Under the pieces are notes generated by a model. That model saw only the letters and a list, made by a program, of their open reading frames with translations. It had not been told where the DNA came from and searched no databases. Shown piece by piece: positions 42,555 to 52,114 of a stretch of DNA of 64,000 nucleotides. Source of the stretch: Candidatus Saccharimonadota bacterium (GTDB lineage: Bacteria; Patescibacteriota; Saccharimonadia; Saccharimonadales; Saccharimonadaceae); contig JAECRG010000001.1 of NCBI GenBank assembly GCA_015999875.1, positions 297,330-361,329 of the forward strand, written 5' to 3'. A program made the translations under genes and the position numbers. Each line of letters begins with the position of its first letter. Positions within the stretch are counted from its first letter, which is position 1.

Positions 42555-44210
42555 GTGAAAATAAAAAATATATCGTATACCTTAATAGCATTCATTATGG
42601 CAACAGCCTTAAATCTGGCGGTATTTAACCCGGCTATAGCAGCAACAGACGGCGGCTTAAGCAGTAGTGGCAAATTACAGGTTTACAACACTAGCATCCG
42701 AGATGGCCTCGATGACTATGTTACGCTCTACGGGCCCACTGTTACTGCAGACGGCTACGCATATTCATATGGAGCAAAACAAGACAATAGTCTTAACATT
42801 CTTAAATTTAGCCCTGATAAAAAACTCGTTAAAGAGTTCCAATTGCAAGATGGATACAGCCTTAGCCTGCCGACTATAGCAGTCGATCGACATGGCAATA
42901 CATATTATGCGGTAGAAAAAGAGCTTGCAAATAATGATCGTGCCTCTGCTATTCTTAAATATAACTCCAACGATCAGTTCGTCACAGTACTAGATAACTT
43001 CAATACTATCGGCGAACAGACTATACGAGGAGCATATGCTGTTGCTATTGATAGTCATGACAACCTATATGTCACCGCAGGAGCAAGCGGGGGTGATTCA
43101 AATATCGTATTATTGAAGCTAGACTCAGCAGGCAATTTGCTTAATAAAGTTGATTTCCTACAAGGAGCGGAGGCACACGGATACACTCAACCCCTCGTCG
43201 TCGCCCTTAACAACAAAGACCAAGTCTACGTTGCAGCCATGCAGCCAGCGGGCAACGAGACCGTAAAGATATTTCGCGTAGATGATTCTGGCAACATCAT
43301 CACCACTGTTGGAGGTGATGATCCTATAAAGCTAGGTTATGGCATGAATATTGATAGCAATAATAATTTGTATTTTATAAGTATTGATACAACAGGCAAC
43401 ACGCCTCCGATTCCCGGTTGCCCGATGCCCTATGAAGTCCGTAAGTACGATAGTAGCGGTACATTCATTGGCGCTATCGACACTTCGCCTGAAGCCTCCG
43501 AAGGTCCCGTATGTACGCTTTATGGAGGCGGCGCGTCTCCTGCATTCTCCACTGCACCAGGAGTTGGTACAGATGGAGATATCTACATAGGTACCGGTAA
43601 TTATACAGATGGGTCGCTAGGCAATGCGCGTATCGCAGTATATTCTATGGCAAAGAATATCGCCACCTTCCCACCCACTGGCACTCAATCAAATACACAA
43701 GTAAGGCTTTCCCTACCCGAAGGTGCAGATCTTCAATATGCAGAAGTAAAATCGCAAAGCGAACTGACTACGCCAACACATGTAGGTTTTAGTTATCCGC
43801 TAGGCCTAGTGAGTTTCAAGGTAAAAGTAAAAAACACTGACCCCTTGAGTACTGAACTATTATTTGTGACTGACCTAAAACCAAACGAAGTCACCTCGAT
43901 GAAATATATCAATGGCACATACTCACCAATCGCTAACGCGACAATCGAACAGTCAACGCTAGAAGGCAAACCCGCACTTAAACTTACCTACCAGCTAAGT
44001 GACGGCGGTGCACTTGATGAGGACGGCATAGTCAACGGGGAGATAGTAGACCCTGTCGGACTAGCAGTAAAAACTACCGAGACAAACGTACTCGCTCCTA
44101 ACACCGGCTCCAAGAGAGTTGATAACGGACTACCCCTATTTGGCATAATCGCAACGGTATTGCTAGCTGGCGTAGCGTTAATTAAAAAGCATAAAACGTC
44201 AATAAAATAA
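42555..44210 (+). CDS. Surface protein with beta-propeller-like repeats and LAPNTG sorting signal (paralogue 2)
   Basis: This is a 551-residue paralogue of the previous surface protein: signal peptide (about 1-30, ending PAIAA), repeated DxxDNLYVTA-type blades, the DGGALDEDGIVNGEIVDP unit, LAPNTG, transmembrane helix and basic tail. GTG 42555 is chosen because GGAG stands 7 bases before it and it gives a clean signal peptide; a TTG at 42525 in the same frame adds ten charged residues. A terminator follows at 44225. Likely role is adhesion or host contact; inference only. Confidence 0.82.
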   Translation: MKIKNISYTLIAFIMATALNLAVFNPAIAATDGGLSSSGKLQVYNTSIRDGLDDYVTLYGPTVTADGYAYSYGAKQDNSLNILKFSPDKKLVKEFQLQDGYSLSLPTIAVDRHGNTYYAVEKELANNDRASAILKYNSNDQFVTVLDNFNTIGEQTIRGAYAVAIDSHDNLYVTAGASGGDSNIVLLKLDSAGNLLNKVDFLQGAEAHGYTQPLVVALNNKDQVYVAAMQPAGNETVKIFRVDDSGNIITTVGGDDPIKLGYGMNIDSNNNLYFISIDTTGNTPPIPGCPMPYEVRKYDSSGTFIGAIDTSPEASEGPVCTLYGGGASPAFSTAPGVGTDGDIYIGTGNYTDGSLGNARIAVYSMAKNIATFPPTGTQSNTQVRLSLPEGADLQYAEVKSQSELTTPTHVGFSYPLGLVSFKVKVKNTDPLSTELLFVTDLKPNEVTSMKYINGTYSPIANATIEQSTLEGKPALKLTYQLSDGGALDEDGIVNGEIVDPVGLAVKTTETNVLAPNTGSKRVDNGLPLFGIIATVLLAGVALIKKHKTSIK

Positions 44211-44224
44211 CTCTATCGATAATA

Positions 44225-44256
44225 AATAAAGACCCTTGTACTCAAGGGTCTTTATT
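44225..44256. terminator. Bidirectional terminator after the second surface protein
   Basis: AATAAAGACCCTTG and CAAGGGTCTTTATT form a perfect 14-bp stem with loop TACT. It serves the surface-protein gene (+) and the tRNA-Leu gene (-). Confidence 0.9.
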
Positions 44257-44267
44257 AATATTCTAAA

Positions 44268-44355
44268 TGGTGCGGTGAAGAGGACTTGAACCTCCACGAG
44301 CGCAATGCTCACTAGCCCCTCAAGCTAGCGCGTCTACCAATTCCGCCACCACCGC
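44268..44355 (-). tRNA. tRNA-Leu (anticodon GAG)
   Basis: On the minus strand, acceptor GCGGTGG pairs with TCACCGC (one G-U), then discriminator A and encoded CCA. The anticodon stem CTAGC/GCTAG encloses TTGAGGG (anticodon GAG). A long variable arm (TGAGCATTGCGCTCG) and T arm with GGTTCAAGTCC complete a class II tRNA of 88 nt. Confidence 0.95.
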
Positions 44356-44498
44356 AAAGTGGATTTTGACAGTTTTATGTCGTATCAGGACATGCATATA
44401 GCTTTGCGTGTCGCGCACTCATGTGGAGTACAGTCATAGCCATAGCGTGCGTACATGGCGTCAGACGCTATCATGTAACTCAGATGATTATACAGATT

Positions 44499-46301
44499 CT
44501 ATGGTGTTTTGTAAACAGGACCCTGACTAGTTGTCCAGTAGCGCACATCATTAAAGCGATCGTTTGCAGTAACAAAGCTCGAACCTTCGTCGTATGCAGT
44601 AGAGCCATTAGTATGCACATAGGTTAGTTGTGACTGGTACAGTCCAATTGCAGGCACGTCTTTGAGCCATTGCCGTACGAACGTTTGGTATTTTGCATCT
44701 CGCAGGTCATCTTCAAGCCTAAGACGTGCACTCGAGAGCGCATCGTCGCTCAGCCCATTACGATAGTTGGCAAAGTTCAATCCCCTCTCAACAGCCTGAG
44801 ACGAGTGCCAGAACGCAAACACATCCGGATCGGCACCGAGATACAGTTCATGTACCAACACATCGAAATCACGTGGCTGCAAAACACTGCTAGCAATGTT
44901 TTGCGCAGGGTCGTTAGTGTCTACAATACGAATCTCTACCTTAGCGCCCAGCTCGCGCCACTGCTTAGATAGATTTGCCACTACGCTTTCATAGTCCGCG
45001 TCTTTGATAGCAACTACGCGAAGTACAAGTGGGGTACCGTCTTTTTCGCGTATACCTTTTGCATTCTTCTTCCACCCAGCATCATCGAGCATTGAAGCAG
45101 CTTTGGTCTTATCATAGCCTGGCTTTTTAATATCACCGAGATCTGTCTGTGAATTCAATATAGGAGTGTCTAATACTGGCATCTTGACAGGTAACGTTGC
45201 CACTGCCTGTGACACATCAGTACCCACCTGAAGTGCCTGGCGGACCTTGGTGTCACTGAGTGCAGAGAGCGACTTAGTGTTAAAAATAGCATAGACACCA
45301 GCGTGTGTTGGTGTAAGCTTCGAGTTATATTCAGCCTCACTCTCAAATTGACGATATGAGCTAAGCGAAAGGCCACTTACTGCGTTTACTGCATGGCTAC
45401 GAATTGCTCGCGTCAGCTCGTCACTTGACGCATAGGTGTGAAGCTGGAAGCGTTCAATCTTTGGAGCACCTCCATAATAATCCTTATTTTGATTCATGTG
45501 CACGACAGTGTGTGCATCACGGCCTTTTATGTCTTGCCTTAAACGGAAACTAAACGGCCCAGACCCGACAGGCTGAGAGCTAAAAGAGCCGTCACGCAGG
45601 CTGCTTGGCTCTACCTTTTCAAGCAAATGCTTCGGTAACACTGCAAACGTTAGCACATTCGGAAACGGTGCGTAAGTAGAGGGCAGCACAAACTCAACCG
45701 TCCGAGCGTCAATCTTCTTTATATCAATATTCTGCCAGCTTGCACTACCTGAAATACCAGCTGCAGGATTTTTCAGAAGGCCTACGGTAAACACCACGTC
45801 ATCTGCGGTTACGCGCTGCTTGTCGTGCCATAATGCCACTGGGCGAAGCTCCACTCTATAACGCTTTCCATTGTCCAGAACGGAGATGTTCTGTGCCAAA
45901 TCACCTTTCAGATTGCCTGTTTTGTCATAGGCAAATAGGCTTGAAAACATTAGTCGAGCAGCTGCTTGCTCACCCGGGCTTGATGCATATAGAGGATTGA
46001 GTGTGCCTATATCACCTTTTACACCTTCAGCGTATGTGCCCCCCTCCGCACCGGTGTATACCATGTATGATGACTGATATAGGAAAAATTGAACTGTCGC
46101 AATAGCAATTAGCGCGCCCATACCCAGCATCCAAAGTGCGATGTTTCGACGAACTTCACGTGCATTATGTATACGCTTCACCAAAAAACGATGGGCATGC
46201 TTCAGTGAGACCGTCTCCGCTCGCTTGGCTTTTTCAGAGAACCTACCCGGCTTTACGCTGAGGCGTTGAAACCGGTTCCATTTTTTTTCTGAATCAGCCA
46301 C
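44499..46301 (-). CDS. Membrane-tethered oligopeptide-binding protein (SBP_bac_5)
   Basis: This is a 600-residue protein. A basic cytoplasmic N-terminus of about 50 residues leads to one transmembrane helix (about 54-75, LWMLGMGALIAIATVQFF), then an extracellular SBP_bac_5 domain (GDIGTLNPLYASSPGEQAA, VTADDVVFTVGLLKNP, QPVGSGPFSFRL). It lacks a lipobox, so it is held by its N-terminal helix. It should capture peptides for import, important for a symbiont lacking amino-acid synthesis, though no permease genes are adjacent. It follows secG by 6 bases. Confidence 0.88.
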   Translation of the reverse strand: MADSEKKWNRFQRLSVKPGRFSEKAKRAETVSLKHAHRFLVKRIHNAREVRRNIALWMLGMGALIAIATVQFFLYQSSYMVYTGAEGGTYAEGVKGDIGTLNPLYASSPGEQAAARLMFSSLFAYDKTGNLKGDLAQNISVLDNGKRYRVELRPVALWHDKQRVTADDVVFTVGLLKNPAAGISGSASWQNIDIKKIDARTVEFVLPSTYAPFPNVLTFAVLPKHLLEKVEPSSLRDGSFSSQPVGSGPFSFRLRQDIKGRDAHTVVHMNQNKDYYGGAPKIERFQLHTYASSDELTRAIRSHAVNAVSGLSLSSYRQFESEAEYNSKLTPTHAGVYAIFNTKSLSALSDTKVRQALQVGTDVSQAVATLPVKMPVLDTPILNSQTDLGDIKKPGYDKTKAASMLDDAGWKKNAKGIREKDGTPLVLRVVAIKDADYESVVANLSKQWRELGAKVEIRIVDTNDPAQNIASSVLQPRDFDVLVHELYLGADPDVFAFWHSSQAVERGLNFANYRNGLSDDALSSARLRLEDDLRDAKYQTFVRQWLKDVPAIGLYQSQLTYVHTNGSTAYDEGSSFVTANDRFNDVRYWTTSQGPVYKTP

Positions 46302-46307
46302 AGAAGG

Positions 46308-46538
46308 TTACGCCCCGAACGATGGCAAAAGCAACGATGCAAGGATAGAGAGCACAAACAACACCGACATGATAATAGTAAACTCAAACAGATTCTTGTC
46401 GATACCGCGTCGCGAAGTGAAAAGTTCGCCAGAACTACCAAAACCTGCACCAAGCGATGCACCACGTTGCTGCAACAAAATTGCCGCAGTCATAAGGACT
46501 CCTGACCCGACCGTCACTATCTGCAAAAAAACATCCAT
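46308..46538 (-). CDS. secG: Preprotein translocase subunit SecG
   Basis: This is a 76-residue protein with two transmembrane helices and the family segment ILLQQRGASLGAGFGSSGELF between them. It is an accessory part of the SecYEG channel. It lies 2 bases after the holin-like gene and 6 bases before the peptide-binding protein gene, in one operon. Confidence 0.92.
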   Translation of the reverse strand: MDVFLQIVTVGSGVLMTAAILLQQRGASLGAGFGSSGELFTSRRGIDKNLFEFTIIMSVLFVLSILASLLLPSFGA

Positions 46539-46540
46539 TA

Positions 46541-46933
46541 CTACACTTCCTCTTTCTTCTTGATTGTCCGTAGTTCTACGGCGCTACTTACTATATAGTT
46601 TATCAGACTTAGTAGCATTCCGGCAAAAATTGAGTTCAAGAAAGTCATGTGTAATCCCGGTGTTACCTGCAGAGCCAGCCACACCATCAAACCGTTGACA
46701 ACGATAATAAATAAGCCGAGCGATAACAATATCGCAGGCAAAGACAAGATAATGACTACAGGCCGAACAATAGTATTAAGAAGAGAGAAGACTAACCCTG
46801 CGAGCAAAAATATCGCTATGCTTTCATCGGCTTGATGATCCGTTATGCCAGTACCAAGTAGGCGGACGGCTACCCAAAGACCGAATGAATTAAGGAGCCA
46901 CCGTATGACAAATATCGCGAACTGACGTCTCAT
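46541..46933 (-). CDS. Phage-holin-IV-like (DUF360) membrane protein
   Basis: This is a 130-residue protein with four transmembrane helices. LLAGLVFSLLNTIVRPVVII and LPAILLSLGLFIIVVNGLMV are diagnostic of PF04020. Despite the name, chromosomal members have no proven holin role. First gene of the secG operon. Confidence 0.9.
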   Translation of the reverse strand: MRRQFAIFVIRWLLNSFGLWVAVRLLGTGITDHQADESIAIFLLAGLVFSLLNTIVRPVVIILSLPAILLSLGLFIIVVNGLMVWLALQVTPGLHMTFLNSIFAGMLLSLINYIVSSAVELRTIKKKEEV

Positions 46934-46948
46934 TATCTTTAGAGTATA

Positions 46949-48166
46949 TCACAAATCAGTTGGCAGTTTTTGGCTGAGATTGCGATGGCCTTTTGCGGTG
47001 ATCAAGATATCATCTTCGATACGCACGCCGATACCCTCTTCGGGAATATAAATACCCGGCTCTACAGTAAGTACCATGTTTGGTTCGAAATATTTTGGTC
47101 GGCCGAGCGAGTCATGCACATCAATTCCGAGGCCATGACTAATCGCATGGGGGAAATACTGCCTATAGCGCTCGTCACCTAGTGAGCTTAAAAGACCCAC
47201 CTCAATCAATGCCTGTTTCATACGCGCATCTACTTTATCGCCATATTCAGCAACAGAGAGATCGGGTGCCAGCATAGCGACGATGTCTAAATGCGCCGCC
47301 TGGACAGCCGCATGGACTTCTCGCTGTCGTTTTGTAGGTTCATAGTAGGAATACGTACGAGTGATGTCGGCCGCATAATGCTCTACTTGCGCACCAACGT
47401 CGAGAAGTACTAACGTTCGTTTTTTGAGCGGCGCATTGTTTTCAATATAATGTAGCGTGCAGGCATTGCTGCCCCCGGCCACAATAGGATCATAGGCATG
47501 CCCTCTTCCGCCAGTCTCTCGAAATGCCTTGTTGAGCTCTGCTTCGATTTCATATTCATATTTATATGCCTGGAATGATGCGCGAATACTCAACAGCGCT
47601 TTGGAAGTAATTGCTATAGCCGACTCAATTGCCTTAATCTCAACGGGCTGTTTGACAGATCGTAGGTTCGCAAGCTTTGGTCGCAGATCCTGTACACCAA
47701 CAAAAATACGAGCTAGTTTTTCATGCATCTCTCGCTGAGCAGGATTTAAAATAAAGTCGAAATCCTCGGCACGCTCGGGCTGACCAATGAAATATGCGAG
47801 ACGATGCTGACGTGCGGTTTGTAGCAGTAATTCATCTGCCTTTGATCGGGTAATTATTTCGTCGATACCGCTAATAGCTGTAGCTTCGTCTATGCTTAAA
47901 CTACCGTCGAAAAGTGCATGTACAGGGTCTACGTCTGGAGTGACAAGCCAGCTTTTACCTCGTGCACCGTCCATAATGAGCCACCAGCCAGGTCGCTCTA
48001 TACCCGTCAGATACCAAAAATTTCCTTCTTGCTCGAATCTAGAGGCTGCATCGTTACTTGACTGCATTGCACTATAGGCCGATGCGACCAGTACTCCACC
48101 TTCGAGTATCTCCATGGTTTTGTCGCGGTTTTCAGCAAAGAATTCAGCATTCATCAGTCGTTTCAT
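46949..48166 (-). CDS. pepP: Xaa-Pro aminopeptidase (M24)
   Basis: This is a 405-residue metallopeptidase that removes residues before proline. The N-terminal creatinase-like domain (about 1-160) is followed by the pita-bread fold with metal ligands in LLDVGAQ, ADITRTYSY, SHGLGIDVHD, VEPGIYIPEEG and VRIEDD. ATG 48166 stands 12 bases after the uvrC stop, so they are co-transcribed. Confidence 0.95.
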   Translation of the reverse strand: MKRLMNAEFFAENRDKTMEILEGGVLVASAYSAMQSSNDAASRFEQEGNFWYLTGIERPGWWLIMDGARGKSWLVTPDVDPVHALFDGSLSIDEATAISGIDEIITRSKADELLLQTARQHRLAYFIGQPERAEDFDFILNPAQREMHEKLARIFVGVQDLRPKLANLRSVKQPVEIKAIESAIAITSKALLSIRASFQAYKYEYEIEAELNKAFRETGGRGHAYDPIVAGGSNACTLHYIENNAPLKKRTLVLLDVGAQVEHYAADITRTYSYYEPTKRQREVHAAVQAAHLDIVAMLAPDLSVAEYGDKVDARMKQALIEVGLLSSLGDERYRQYFPHAISHGLGIDVHDSLGRPKYFEPNMVLTVEPGIYIPEEGIGVRIEDDILITAKGHRNLSQKLPTDL

Positions 48167-48178
48167 ACTACTAGCCTA

Positions 48179-49723
48179 TCACAAATACTTTTTGATACTG
48201 GCAGCTTTTTGCGTACCGATCACTCTTGCGATATCTGCCTCCCCTACCAGTTTAAGTCCTCTCACGCTACCAAATGTCTTGATAAGTTTTTTACGTGTCG
48301 CAGGACCGATGCCCGGGATGTCTTCGAGCGTACTCTCAGTTTGTTTTTGACGTTTGAGCACCGTATGGTAACTCACGGCAAAACGATGCGACTCGTCACG
48401 GATGCGCTGAAACAACTTGACGACATCAGTATGAGGATACACTTGTGTACCAGCACGAAGATTACGTGAATGTGACGAGGCATTACGCTGGCCAGGGTGC
48501 AAATTCACGATATAAAATTCGCCACTTCGCTCAACATAAATACCTTCTTGCGGTGATGAGATGAGGGATTGCAAGTAGCTAGTGGCAATATTCGATTTCT
48601 CTCTATGCACTATCACTTCTTCTTCTCGCTTTGCGATACTTATGACCGGGCAAGTTACTCCACGCTCACCCAGTGCGCGAATCGCCGACTCAAGCTGCCC
48701 TTTGCCACCATCAACCAATACTAAGTTCGGTACACCCCAGCTTTGAATATTTTTTGGGCTAAATCGGCGAAGTAGCGTTTCGTACATATTGTAGTAATCA
48801 TCGTTTTGCTGAAGCTTTGTCTTAAACTTACGATATTCAGCACGATTACTTACACCATTCGTAAATACAACCATACTCGCCACAACGTTTGTACCCCCCA
48901 TATGGCTAATGTCATATCCTTCAATTCTTGCAGGCAGCACGGGCAACCCAAACAGCAAACGAATATCTCCAAGTGCTTTATCTTTGCTTATGTCGAGAAA
49001 TTCTCGATCACCAAACATGACACGACGCTGGAGCTCACGCATGTGCCCAAGTTTATTACGAAGCACTGCGGCTCTCTCAAACTCATGAAGCCCTGCCGCG
49101 GTCTTCATTTCTTGTTCTATCTCATTTGCGAGTAGTTTACGATTGCCCTTTATGTAGCTGATCAACTTACGAAGATTTGCCTTATATGCTTCGCTACCTT
49201 CATCTCGTTTTGGACTCAAACCTAAGTCTTCGTCGAGTCGAGACTGGCCAGGTTTTGGCTCACGGATGTAATATGGAAATACTTTACGTAAATATCGTAA
49301 AGCTTTCTTGAGTGCATAGCTGTTATAGAAAGGGCCATAGTACTCAGCGCTGTCGTCGGCAGGGTTACGCGTAAATGACACGGTTGGCCACTCACTTCTG
49401 AGATCGACACGCACAAACATCTGCGACTTATCGTCACGGAGTAAAATATTGTACCGTGGCATATACCGCTTAACCATCTCACTTTCAAGAAACAACGCGT
49501 CGATTTCACTTTCCGTCTCCACCCAGTCAGTGTCAAATATCTCCGCAACAAGCGCCTGCGTCTTGATGTCTTTGTCTCGTGGATCTTGAAAATACTGCCG
49601 CACTCGGTTACGCAGCACCGCCGCTTTGCCAACATAAATAATCTCTCCGGTCGTATCTTTATGAAAATACACACCCGGGTTTCGAGGCAATGTCTTTAGC
49701 TTTTCTTCTAGTTTCGCGTTCAC
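48179..49723 (-). CDS. uvrC: Excinuclease ABC subunit C
   Basis: This is a 514-residue nuclease making both cuts in nucleotide excision repair. The GIY-YIG domain is at 15-95 (NPGVYFHKDTTGEIIYVGKA), the UVR motif about 205-240, the RNase H-like domain contains EGYDISHMGG and LVLVDGGKGQ, and tandem helix-hairpin-helix motifs close it (IPGIGPATRKKLIKTFGS). It is somewhat shorter than E. coli UvrC. Start is GTG 49723: TATACT stands 7 bases upstream. Confidence 0.96.
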   Translation of the reverse strand: MNAKLEEKLKTLPRNPGVYFHKDTTGEIIYVGKAAVLRNRVRQYFQDPRDKDIKTQALVAEIFDTDWVETESEIDALFLESEMVKRYMPRYNILLRDDKSQMFVRVDLRSEWPTVSFTRNPADDSAEYYGPFYNSYALKKALRYLRKVFPYYIREPKPGQSRLDEDLGLSPKRDEGSEAYKANLRKLISYIKGNRKLLANEIEQEMKTAAGLHEFERAAVLRNKLGHMRELQRRVMFGDREFLDISKDKALGDIRLLFGLPVLPARIEGYDISHMGGTNVVASMVVFTNGVSNRAEYRKFKTKLQQNDDYYNMYETLLRRFSPKNIQSWGVPNLVLVDGGKGQLESAIRALGERGVTCPVISIAKREEEVIVHREKSNIATSYLQSLISSPQEGIYVERSGEFYIVNLHPGQRNASSHSRNLRAGTQVYPHTDVVKLFQRIRDESHRFAVSYHTVLKRQKQTESTLEDIPGIGPATRKKLIKTFGSVRGLKLVGEADIARVIGTQKAASIKKYL

Positions 49724-49741
49724 TACTCCTAGTATACCGTA

Positions 49742-50650
49742 CTACTGTTTGCCGTTGATATCGTGCCCGCCAAATTTGTTTCTTTGCGCAGCCAACAGTT
49801 TTGTCGCGAAGTTCACTTCACCCTCCTGTGATGCCAAGCGCACATCAAATGATGCCTGAATTGCCGGTAGTGGAATACCGAGCTCGTTTGCAGTTTCGAG
49901 AGTCCAGCGTGCCTCTCCAGATTCCGCCACCACACCATCGATGCCTTCAAGCTCTGGCGATTCACTGAGTGCTTCAGCGCTCAGCTCGTTTAGCCATGAA
50001 GTGACCACACTACTGTGCTGCCAGACTTCACCGGCGCGAGCAAGGTCAATGTCGCGAATCGGCCCCTCTCTCAGCATACGATAGCCCTCTGCGAGACTCT
50101 GCATCATACCGTATTCGATTGCGTTATGCACCATCTTCACATAGTGACCAGCGCCGCTAGGGCCAAAGTGACTATGAGCACCGCTTGGAGCAGCCAAAGT
50201 ATCAAGTAGTGGAGATACGTATTCATAGATTGAACGGTTACCACCGACCATCATACAGAAGCCACGCTTCATACCATGCACACCGCCGCTTGTGCCGATA
50301 TCGAGCAAATTGCAACCTTTTGCGCTCACACGCTCGCTTCGTGCGCTATCACCACGATAATCACTGTTGCCTCCGTCAATAATATTGCTACCTTCAGGAG
50401 CAAGTGCGGTCCACTCGTCAATCGCAGTATCAATCACACTTGCTGGTATCATAATCCATACCAAGATTGGTTCACCCGCAAATGCTGCAACTGCCTCTTC
50501 TTTGGTGTATGCAGCAATTGCACCTTTCGCTACCATCTCATCTATTGGTTCAGGGCTACGATTGTGTGCTACGACCTCGTGTCCGCCTTCAAGTAGCTTT
50601 TCAGCAATTTGTCCGCCCATGCGCCCAAGTCCATCAATAATAATCTTCAT
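49742..50650 (-). CDS. gnd: 6-phosphogluconate dehydrogenase (decarboxylating, short type)
   Basis: This is a 302-residue enzyme converting 6-phosphogluconate to ribulose 5-phosphate, CO2 and NAD(P)H. Rossmann GLGRMG at 8-13, DGGNSDYRGD substrate loop, DIGTSGGVHG and GAGHYVKMVHNAIEYG (catalytic Lys). The short length matches the GndA/YqeC type, often NAD-dependent. The 6-phosphogluconolactonase gene precedes it in the same operon; glucose-6-phosphate dehydrogenase is not nearby. Confidence 0.94.
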   Translation of the reverse strand: MKIIIDGLGRMGGQIAEKLLEGGHEVVAHNRSPEPIDEMVAKGAIAAYTKEEAVAAFAGEPILVWIMIPASVIDTAIDEWTALAPEGSNIIDGGNSDYRGDSARSERVSAKGCNLLDIGTSGGVHGMKRGFCMMVGGNRSIYEYVSPLLDTLAAPSGAHSHFGPSGAGHYVKMVHNAIEYGMMQSLAEGYRMLREGPIRDIDLARAGEVWQHSSVVTSWLNELSAEALSESPELEGIDGVVAESGEARWTLETANELGIPLPAIQASFDVRLASQEGEVNFATKLLAAQRNKFGGHDINGKQ

Positions 50651-50679
50651 AGTAAAATCCCCCTTGTGTTTGTTAGGTG

Positions 50680-51339
50680 TCAGTCAGCAAAATCACTGAA
50701 AAGCGTAACTTTTGGTACGGTTTTCAGCGCCTGTGCAGGCTGATCGTATATATCGATTTCTTCATGCAACAGCTGACTCAGCGTAAGATGCTTATCGTCG
50801 CCGTGCGCGTACGCCACAGCTTCATCAAGTTGCGCAATAGCCTTTGGCGTCATAGTGACTCGGGCAAAATCTTCACCCTCAAACTGCGCAGCATTCTCAT
50901 CACTTGATGCGGCAATCGTACGGGGCTTAATACCCGCCGTGTGTCCGTCAGCACCAATACCGAATAGTCCAATTTTGTAGTCGTATGTTGCAAATAATTG
51001 AGATAGTTTATTGGCGAAGTCTTGAGCCGTAGTCTCGATGTCTTCACCTCGCAATACTCGGTAAGCATTGATTGTTGCAAGATTAAAACCAAGCTGCTCA
51101 AGCTGCATCCAATTCTCATCTGGGTGGTTTGGTCGGCCATAGCGCTCATCCGTAAGCGTAATGCATAATTTTGATGTATCAACGTCTTCGAGTTCAGCCA
51201 GTACTTTGGTGGCGACCTTCATCGCTGAGCCGCCAGGCACCAACCACAACACAGCCTTATCCGCATGTAAATTGGCAATAAGAGTAGAAGTCAAGTATTC
51301 GACAATTTTCTGATCATCTTGTTCAGTCACTAACTTCAT
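50680..51339 (-). CDS. pgl: 6-phosphogluconolactonase
   Basis: This is a 219-residue enzyme opening 6-phosphogluconolactone. VPGGSAMKVATKVL, TLTDERYGRPNHPDEN and GIGADGHTAGIKP are the family motifs, with the active His in the last. ATG 51339 has AGGA just upstream; an ATG at 51387 in the same frame would add non-family residues. It supplies the substrate of the next gene, gnd. Confidence 0.93.
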   Translation of the reverse strand: MKLVTEQDDQKIVEYLTSTLIANLHADKAVLWLVPGGSAMKVATKVLAELEDVDTSKLCITLTDERYGRPNHPDENWMQLEQLGFNLATINAYRVLRGEDIETTAQDFANKLSQLFATYDYKIGLFGIGADGHTAGIKPRTIAASSDENAAQFEGEDFARVTMTPKAIAQLDEAVAYAHGDDKHLTLSQLLHEEIDIYDQPAQALKTVPKVTLFSDFAD

Positions 51340-51387
51340 AGATATCCTGGCACTAGTATACAAGGTTGCTATGCACCATGCAAACAA

Positions 51388-52050
51388 CTAGTTTTTGATT
51401 TCAACACCAGACATAATCACGTCACCTGTTATATACAGTACCGGAGCGTTTTTGCCACCTTCACGTTCTGACTTATCTTCTACGCCACCGAGAATTGCAG
51501 ACGTTTGGTTGCGCACAGTAATTTCCCTAGGCACAACCAACTCAATTCCGCCACAAAGTGCAAACACCTCTACTGTCGCCTCTTTCTTGATAGTTGCCTT
51601 GCGTAGATCAAGCTTCGCTCCACCCATGACTGCGGTCAGTTTACTACCCTTAAAGTCATCGGAAGTGTTTTTTTGATCGCTACCACCGAGGATCGCAGTC
51701 ACGTCATCGCGGTCGGACTTACTTGCACTAGTACGAGTAGCCCGTTTGAATACGATAGATAGACCTACAGTGATAATGACAAGTGGCCAAAAAATCTGCC
51801 AAGGATTAACATCAACAATATCGAGCTCGCGCAACTGAAAAAGAATACCGACGCCTACAAGCAGTAGCGACCAGAAGTAGTTTTTTGCGTCGTTGAGCCA
51901 CACCAACACACCCGCAAATATTACAGCAACCGGCCACCAGCTCCCCATAAAACTACCGAAATCGATGACATTGAATGCGTCGAGCAAAAAACCCGTGCCG
52001 ACTGCAATAATTGCTATACCTGTGATGATACGTGTAAATTGTGCTTTCAT
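51388..52050 (-). CDS. LiaF/DUF5668-like cell-envelope stress membrane protein
   Basis: This is a 220-residue protein: three to four transmembrane helices in the first 105 residues (DUF5668/LiaI-like, RIITGIAIIAVGTGFLLDAF and IFWPLVIITVGLSIVF), then a beta-helical cytoplasmic part (LTAVMGGAKLDLRKATI, CGGIELVVPREITV) of the LiaF C-terminal type. Such proteins regulate cell-wall stress responses; no LiaRS genes are seen. TATGAT plus six bases precede ATG 52050. Confidence 0.85.
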   Translation of the reverse strand: MKAQFTRIITGIAIIAVGTGFLLDAFNVIDFGSFMGSWWPVAVIFAGVLVWLNDAKNYFWSLLLVGVGILFQLRELDIVDVNPWQIFWPLVIITVGLSIVFKRATRTSASKSDRDDVTAILGGSDQKNTSDDFKGSKLTAVMGGAKLDLRKATIKKEATVEVFALCGGIELVVPREITVRNQTSAILGGVEDKSEREGGKNAPVLYITGDVIMSGVEIKN

Positions 52051-52114
52051 ACGTTTATCATACACGTTTAAGCGACGAAAGAGAATCCATAGTTTAAGGT
52101 ATACTAGTTAGTAA

